A stretch of DNA of 64,000 nucleotides from assembly GCA_045562555.1 (NCBI GenBank), contig JBJKVO010000015.1, forward strand, positions 558,001 through 622,000. Direction: 5' to 3'. How positions within the stretch are numbered: the first letter of the stretch is position 1; every line of letters starts with the position of its first letter. The position numbers and the translations under genes are program-made. Shown piece after piece: positions 60,583 to 64,000 of the stretch. Origin of the DNA: UBA2588 sp002339805 (GTDB lineage: Bacteria > Chloroflexota > Dehalococcoidia > Lucifugimonadales > UBA3495). A model generated the notes under the pieces. The model ran no database searches and was not told the origin of the DNA. It saw only the letters and a program-made list of their open reading frames with translations.

Positions 60583-62601
60583 CTATATTGACTTAAGAAT
60601 TAAGTTGTTCAGTTGGTCTTTCTGTGCGACCCAACCAGGGAATACAGGTATGCTAGTGTCGAATTGGGTTATCAAAGCAGGCCCCTTTATTTTTTGGTTC
60701 ACTTGGATATTCTGACGGTTATACACAGGGGTCATTAGGCTGGTAGTTTGAAAATATATAGGCCTCTTATCTATAGGCTTACTATCAATGGAAGCCTTTG
60801 GTGAATTAGCCTCAGGTATTTGTGTTGTACTTGGCAGTATTGCTTTTAATCTTACATTCACTACTTCAATGTTTTGTGATGTATCACAGTAACCAAAACG
60901 TTGCTGGTGAGCTGTTTCGAAATCAGTTGTTATTAAGCTTTGTAACTCTTCGCTGTCTTTAATGTTGGATGCAGGGAATGGGATTAGCAGTTCGTAAGAC
61001 TGGCCTACATATCTTATATCTATATAACGGTTGAATATAAGATTGGCGGTATTGAGACTTTCAGATTTAAAGTCTGAACGTGCATTACTTTCCATGCCGT
61101 TATATTCTGTTTCTAGTTGCTCCAGCATTTGATGTCCTGGAGTAATCATTACAGTTCTAGAGTAATCTTTAGATATATCTGCTATAGCGACGCCTAATGC
61201 AGATAGTACTCCTGGATAAGGAGGAATGAACACTGTAGATATACCTATCTCGTTAGACAGTTCACATGCATGTAGAGCTCCTGCTCCTCCAAAAGGTAAA
61301 AGAGCGAAGTCCCTCGGATCATGCCCTCGTTCTAATGAGATCGAACGAATGGCTCGCTCCATGTTGGCATTGACCACTTTTATTATTCCTAATGCTGCAT
61401 CGGTTTCAGATGAATTTATTTCTGTGGCTAATCTGGTGATGGAATCTCGGGCCTTTTCGACGTCTAGTTGAATTGTTCCCCCTAGGAAAAAGTCTGGTTG
61501 GATTCTTCCCAAGATAAGGTTTGCATCAGTCACAGTTATATCATTGCCAAGTCCATAGCAAGCTGGGCCAGGATCGGATCCAGCGGATGAAGGCCCCACG
61601 GATAATGAACCTCCCGCATTTATCGCTGCTATTGAACCACCTCCAGCGCCGACTGTATGTATTTCTATCATGGGAATACTTATGGGATATCCTGATATGT
61701 TGGCTTGAGTGGTTTCTTGAATACGGTTGGGGCATATAGATACGTCAGTTGATGTGCCTCCCATGTCTATAGATATAATTTGGTCAATACCAGCTTGTTT
61801 GGCAGTCCTGTAAGCTCCAACTACTCCTCCTGCGGGACCACTGAGTATGGTTCGGACCGGCTCTTTAGAGGCTAATTGGGAGGTTATGCTTCCTCCAGAG
61901 GATTGCATCACTCTGATTGGATGTTCGACTTTACTAGTGAGGTTGTCCATGTATTGTGAAACTTTCGGACCCACATATGAATTTATGACTACTGTGCTAG
62001 TTCTTTCATATTCACGAAATTCAGGCACGATCTCACTTGATATTGAGGCGTAAATCAAAGGGATCTGCGATTTTAATTTTTCTAGTATCAATTGTTCATG
62101 AGCAGGATTTAGAAAAGAAAACAATAGACTTACTGCCACAGATTCCGCTGCACTATCTTTGATTTGGGATATTATTTGCTCCAACAAGTCGTTATCTAGA
62201 TCTTCAATAATGATTCCATTGCTATCAGTTCTTTCGGTAAGCCCGTATCTCATGTTCTGATTTGCTAATGGTTCGGGCTTTTGTACATTAAAGTCATATA
62301 AATCTGGTCTGCTTTGTCTCCCAATTTCTAGCACGTCTTCGAATCCCTTGGTAGTTATGAGAGCTGTCAGCGCACCAGTTTTCTCTAGTAGTGCATTAGT
62401 CGCAATAGTCGTCCCATGCACAAATTCTCCTGAAGTGATATTCAATTCCTTCAATCCATTAATCACCGCCTGAGATGGATCTAACGGAGTCGAAGGGACT
62501 TTAGTAACTGTGATACCTTCATTTTGTAGCAGGATTATATCGGTGAAGGTTCCACCGATGTCTATACCTACTAAGCATGTATTTTGATAAGTGTTTGACA
62601 T
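60583..62601 (-). CDS. hyuA: Hydantoinase A/oxoprolinase-family subunit
   Basis: A 672-residue HyuA-type ASKHA-fold protein. VGIDIGGTFTDIILLQ is the ATP phosphate-1 motif; VHGTTIATNALLE, QSSGG, SGPAGGVVGAYRT and ISIDMGGTSTDVSI follow in family order; GAGGGSIA near residue 315 and LLPFGGAGALHACEL near 428 complete it. Pairs with HyuB. The actual substrate is not predictable. It follows alaX by 9 bases, so the three genes likely form one operon. Confidence 0.93.
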   Translation of the reverse strand: MSNTYQNTCLVGIDIGGTFTDIILLQNEGITVTKVPSTPLDPSQAVINGLKELNITSGEFVHGTTIATNALLEKTGALTALITTKGFEDVLEIGRQSRPDLYDFNVQKPEPLANQNMRYGLTERTDSNGIIIEDLDNDLLEQIISQIKDSAAESVAVSLLFSFLNPAHEQLILEKLKSQIPLIYASISSEIVPEFREYERTSTVVINSYVGPKVSQYMDNLTSKVEHPIRVMQSSGGSITSQLASKEPVRTILSGPAGGVVGAYRTAKQAGIDQIISIDMGGTSTDVSICPNRIQETTQANISGYPISIPMIEIHTVGAGGGSIAAINAGGSLSVGPSSAGSDPGPACYGLGNDITVTDANLILGRIQPDFFLGGTIQLDVEKARDSITRLATEINSSETDAALGIIKVVNANMERAIRSISLERGHDPRDFALLPFGGAGALHACELSNEIGISTVFIPPYPGVLSALGVAIADISKDYSRTVMITPGHQMLEQLETEYNGMESNARSDFKSESLNTANLIFNRYIDIRYVGQSYELLIPFPASNIKDSEELQSLITTDFETAHQQRFGYCDTSQNIEVVNVRLKAILPSTTQIPEANSPKASIDSKPIDKRPIYFQTTSLMTPVYNRQNIQVNQKIKGPALITQFDTSIPVFPGWVAQKDQLNNLILKSI

Positions 62602-62610
62602 TGGTTTATC

Positions 62611-63330
62611 TTAAGCTTGGTCCAAAGCGATTCGTAATCTTTTATTGATTCTTCCTTTGCTTTCATGCCCGGTGACCTTTATGAATCCTACTTCAGATGT
62701 GGTTTTGACATGGGTGCCTCCGTCCGCTTGAAGATCGAGCCCACTGATGTCGATCGTGCGTATTTCAGAGATTCCTTCAGGGAGCAAGTTGATTTTTGTT
62801 CTTATCAGATCTGGAACTTGGTTCGCTTCTTGTCGCGTAAGGAAATTTATTATAATGGGCTTATTATCATTTACTTCTAGATTAATAGCTTCTTCGATCT
62901 GTTCAGAAAATTCAGCTGTCATATTGTCAAATTCAAAATCCATTCGAGCAGTCCCTGGTTGCATATCTCCACCAGTGACTTGTGCTTTATGGTCTCGCCA
63001 TACGACTCCGCATAGTATATGCAATGCCGTGTGCGTTCTCATCAGGGTATACCTTCTGTTCCAATCTATCTCTGCTATTACTGATTGACCTACAGTAATA
63101 CCAGGATCATTTTCTATCCAATGAATAATTTCTCCTTTGACATTTTGTACTTTGATAACGTTTGCGATTTTCGATTCGAAAGAAAGGATGCCCAGATCGT
63201 GTGGTTGTCCCCCTCCTCCGGGGTAAAATACTGTTTTATCCAGTATTATGCCGTTATCTTCCACAATTTTTACTACTGTAGCACTGGAAGATTGAAGGTA
63301 AGAGTCTTTGTGAAATAATAAGTCCGTCAT
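62611..63330 (-). CDS. alaX: Alanyl-tRNA editing protein AlaX
   Basis: A 239-residue protein with the AlaRS editing/C-Ala-like fold. The first zinc pair is HTALHILCG (HxxxH) near residue 100; the second site DLQADGGTHV near residue 206 has His but the usual Cys (CGGTH) is Asp-Gly-Gly-Thr-His, with no Cys at that spot. The AlaX-M type frees mischarged Ser- or Gly-tRNA-Ala in trans. GGAGGG precedes the ATG. It diverges from dnaN. Confidence 0.9.
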   Translation of the reverse strand: MTDLLFHKDSYLQSSSATVVKIVEDNGIILDKTVFYPGGGGQPHDLGILSFESKIANVIKVQNVKGEIIHWIENDPGITVGQSVIAEIDWNRRYTLMRTHTALHILCGVVWRDHKAQVTGGDMQPGTARMDFEFDNMTAEFSEQIEEAINLEVNDNKPIIINFLTRQEANQVPDLIRTKINLLPEGISEIRTIDISGLDLQADGGTHVKTTSEVGFIKVTGHESKGRINKRLRIALDQA

Positions 63331-63405
63331 ATTCCCTCCGTCCGGAGATTATATCAAACAAAATAAAAGCATATATTTATTCGGTTTATACATGAAAAGT
63401 GATGC

Positions 63406-63434
63406 TTGTCTTTCAAAACACAGGCTGACATAAT
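63406..63434 (+). promoter_or_regulatory. Weak promoter for dnaN
   Basis: TTGTCT (63406-63411) and CATAAT (63429-63434), spacer 17, about 42 bases before dnaN. Each box has mismatches. Confidence 0.35.
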
Positions 63435-63475
63435 ATTCTTTAGAGTACAGTTATTCTATTCATAAGGTTGATTTG

Positions 63476-64000
63476 ATGAGACTATCATGCTTGCAAGAAA
63501 ATTTAAGTAAAGGCCTAGCTGTAGTAGGCAGAGCGGTTGCCACCAGATCTACGTTGCCAGTGACTCAAAATGTGCTAATTAGTACAGATCAGTCCAGGCT
63601 AAAATTATCTGCTACTAACTTGGAGATTGCGATTACTACTTGGATAGGTGCTTCAATTGAAGATGAAGGAGCCATAACCTTGCCTGCACGAATTCTTACA
63701 GAATTCGTAAATACGTTGGAAGGTGACAAAATCGATGTTTCTTTGCCAGAAGGTAATGGGATATTAAGTATTTCGAGTGGAAGATCGAAAGCGACTATAA
63801 ATGGTATAGATGCAGAAGAATTTCCTCCAATCCCAACTGTGTTAGATGGTATTAGAGCAGTAATAAATGCAGGCGTATTAAAGAAAGCAATTTCGAGAGT
63901 TGCATTCGCAGCTGCCACTGAAGAATCTCGTCCGGTCCTGACGGGTGTAGAGTTAAAACTTGAAGGGGACGATTTCAGTTTGGCTGCTGCTGACGGGTTT
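63476..64000 (+). CDS. dnaN: DNA polymerase III beta clamp, N-terminal part
   Basis: The frame from ATG 63476 runs open to the window edge: 175 residues seen of a usual 370-380. The opening MRLSCLQENLSKGLAVVGRAVATRSTLP, then NVLISTDQSRLKLSATNLEIAIT, is typical of the first clamp domain; the second repeats the pattern from about residue 130. AAGG lies 8 bases upstream. No dnaA is adjacent in the window, so this is not a classic oriC dnaA-dnaN pair. Confidence 0.93.
   Translation, partial: MRLSCLQENLSKGLAVVGRAVATRSTLPVTQNVLISTDQSRLKLSATNLEIAITTWIGASIEDEGAITLPARILTEFVNTLEGDKIDVSLPEGNGILSISSGRSKATINGIDAEEFPPIPTVLDGIRAVINAGVLKKAISRVAFAAATEESRPVLTGVELKLEGDDFSLAAADGF

Overview
This window looks like a stretch of bacterial chromosome with AT-rich coding sequence (GC near 40 percent by eye). 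It is densely packed and mostly syntenic with housekeeping functions. The mix fits a marine Chloroflexota lineage of the SAR202/Dehalococcoidia type: late menaquinone genes, methylmalonyl-CoA genes, a DUF3090/SCO1664 pair, a CxxC zinc-ribbon protein, a molybdenum hydroxylase, HyuA/HyuB and a UGSC selenoprotein. That placement is inference from gene content only; no rRNA is present.

Layout. 1-3.8 kb: a same-strand catabolic-looking cluster (MFS transporter end, class-III aminotransferase, dienelactone hydrolase, HAD phosphatase, LysE exporter). 3.8-10.2 kb: Xaa-Pro aminopeptidase, a UGSC-family gene read through an in-frame UGA (selenocysteine) with its unknown partner, an FMN alpha-hydroxy-acid oxidase and a molybdopterin hydroxylase large subunit. 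10.2-15.9 kb: prfA-prmC and ubiE-ubiX-ubiA-ubiD homologues. 16-17.5 kb: a sparse stretch with a consensus promoter overlapped by a Fur-like operator, a zinc-ribbon protein, tRNA-Arg(UCU) and a small lipoprotein. 17.5-25.7 kb: B12-binding mutase subunit, then the yceD-rpmF-fabD-nusB-acpP-udg-rnj run, FtsK and a PHP protein. 25.7-29.9 kb, minus strand: holA, methylmalonyl-CoA epimerase, acyl-CoA dehydrogenase and the mutase large subunit. 30-40.3 kb: yvcK, glmS, TauE, a YrdC protein, ROK kinase, TenA, a BaiN-like flavoprotein, thrB, lysC and a glycosyltransferase.

40.3-46 kb: a lipoprotein gene followed by a very large secreted Met/Gly/Asp-rich protein with about 44 tandem 20-residue repeats, flanked by its own promoter and intrinsic terminator. 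From 45.25 to 47.2 kb every reading frame is broken by indels (the repeat-gene tail, a glyoxalase-fold gene and an MFS transporter), while the rest of the window is intact. 47.8-55.2 kb: folB, a citryl/malyl-CoA lyase family gene, polA, fmdB-like, thiE, an MBL hydrolase, DUF3090 and SCO1664. 55.2-64 kb: modCBA, Lin0512-family protein, two duplicated 65-residue proteins, hyuB, hyuA, alaX and the start of dnaN.

Most notable for follow-up are the UGA-containing UGSC gene with a hairpin at the right distance for a bacterial SECIS, the Met-rich repeat protein operon, the Fur-like operator driving a transcript with no obvious gene, and the local cluster of frameshifts.
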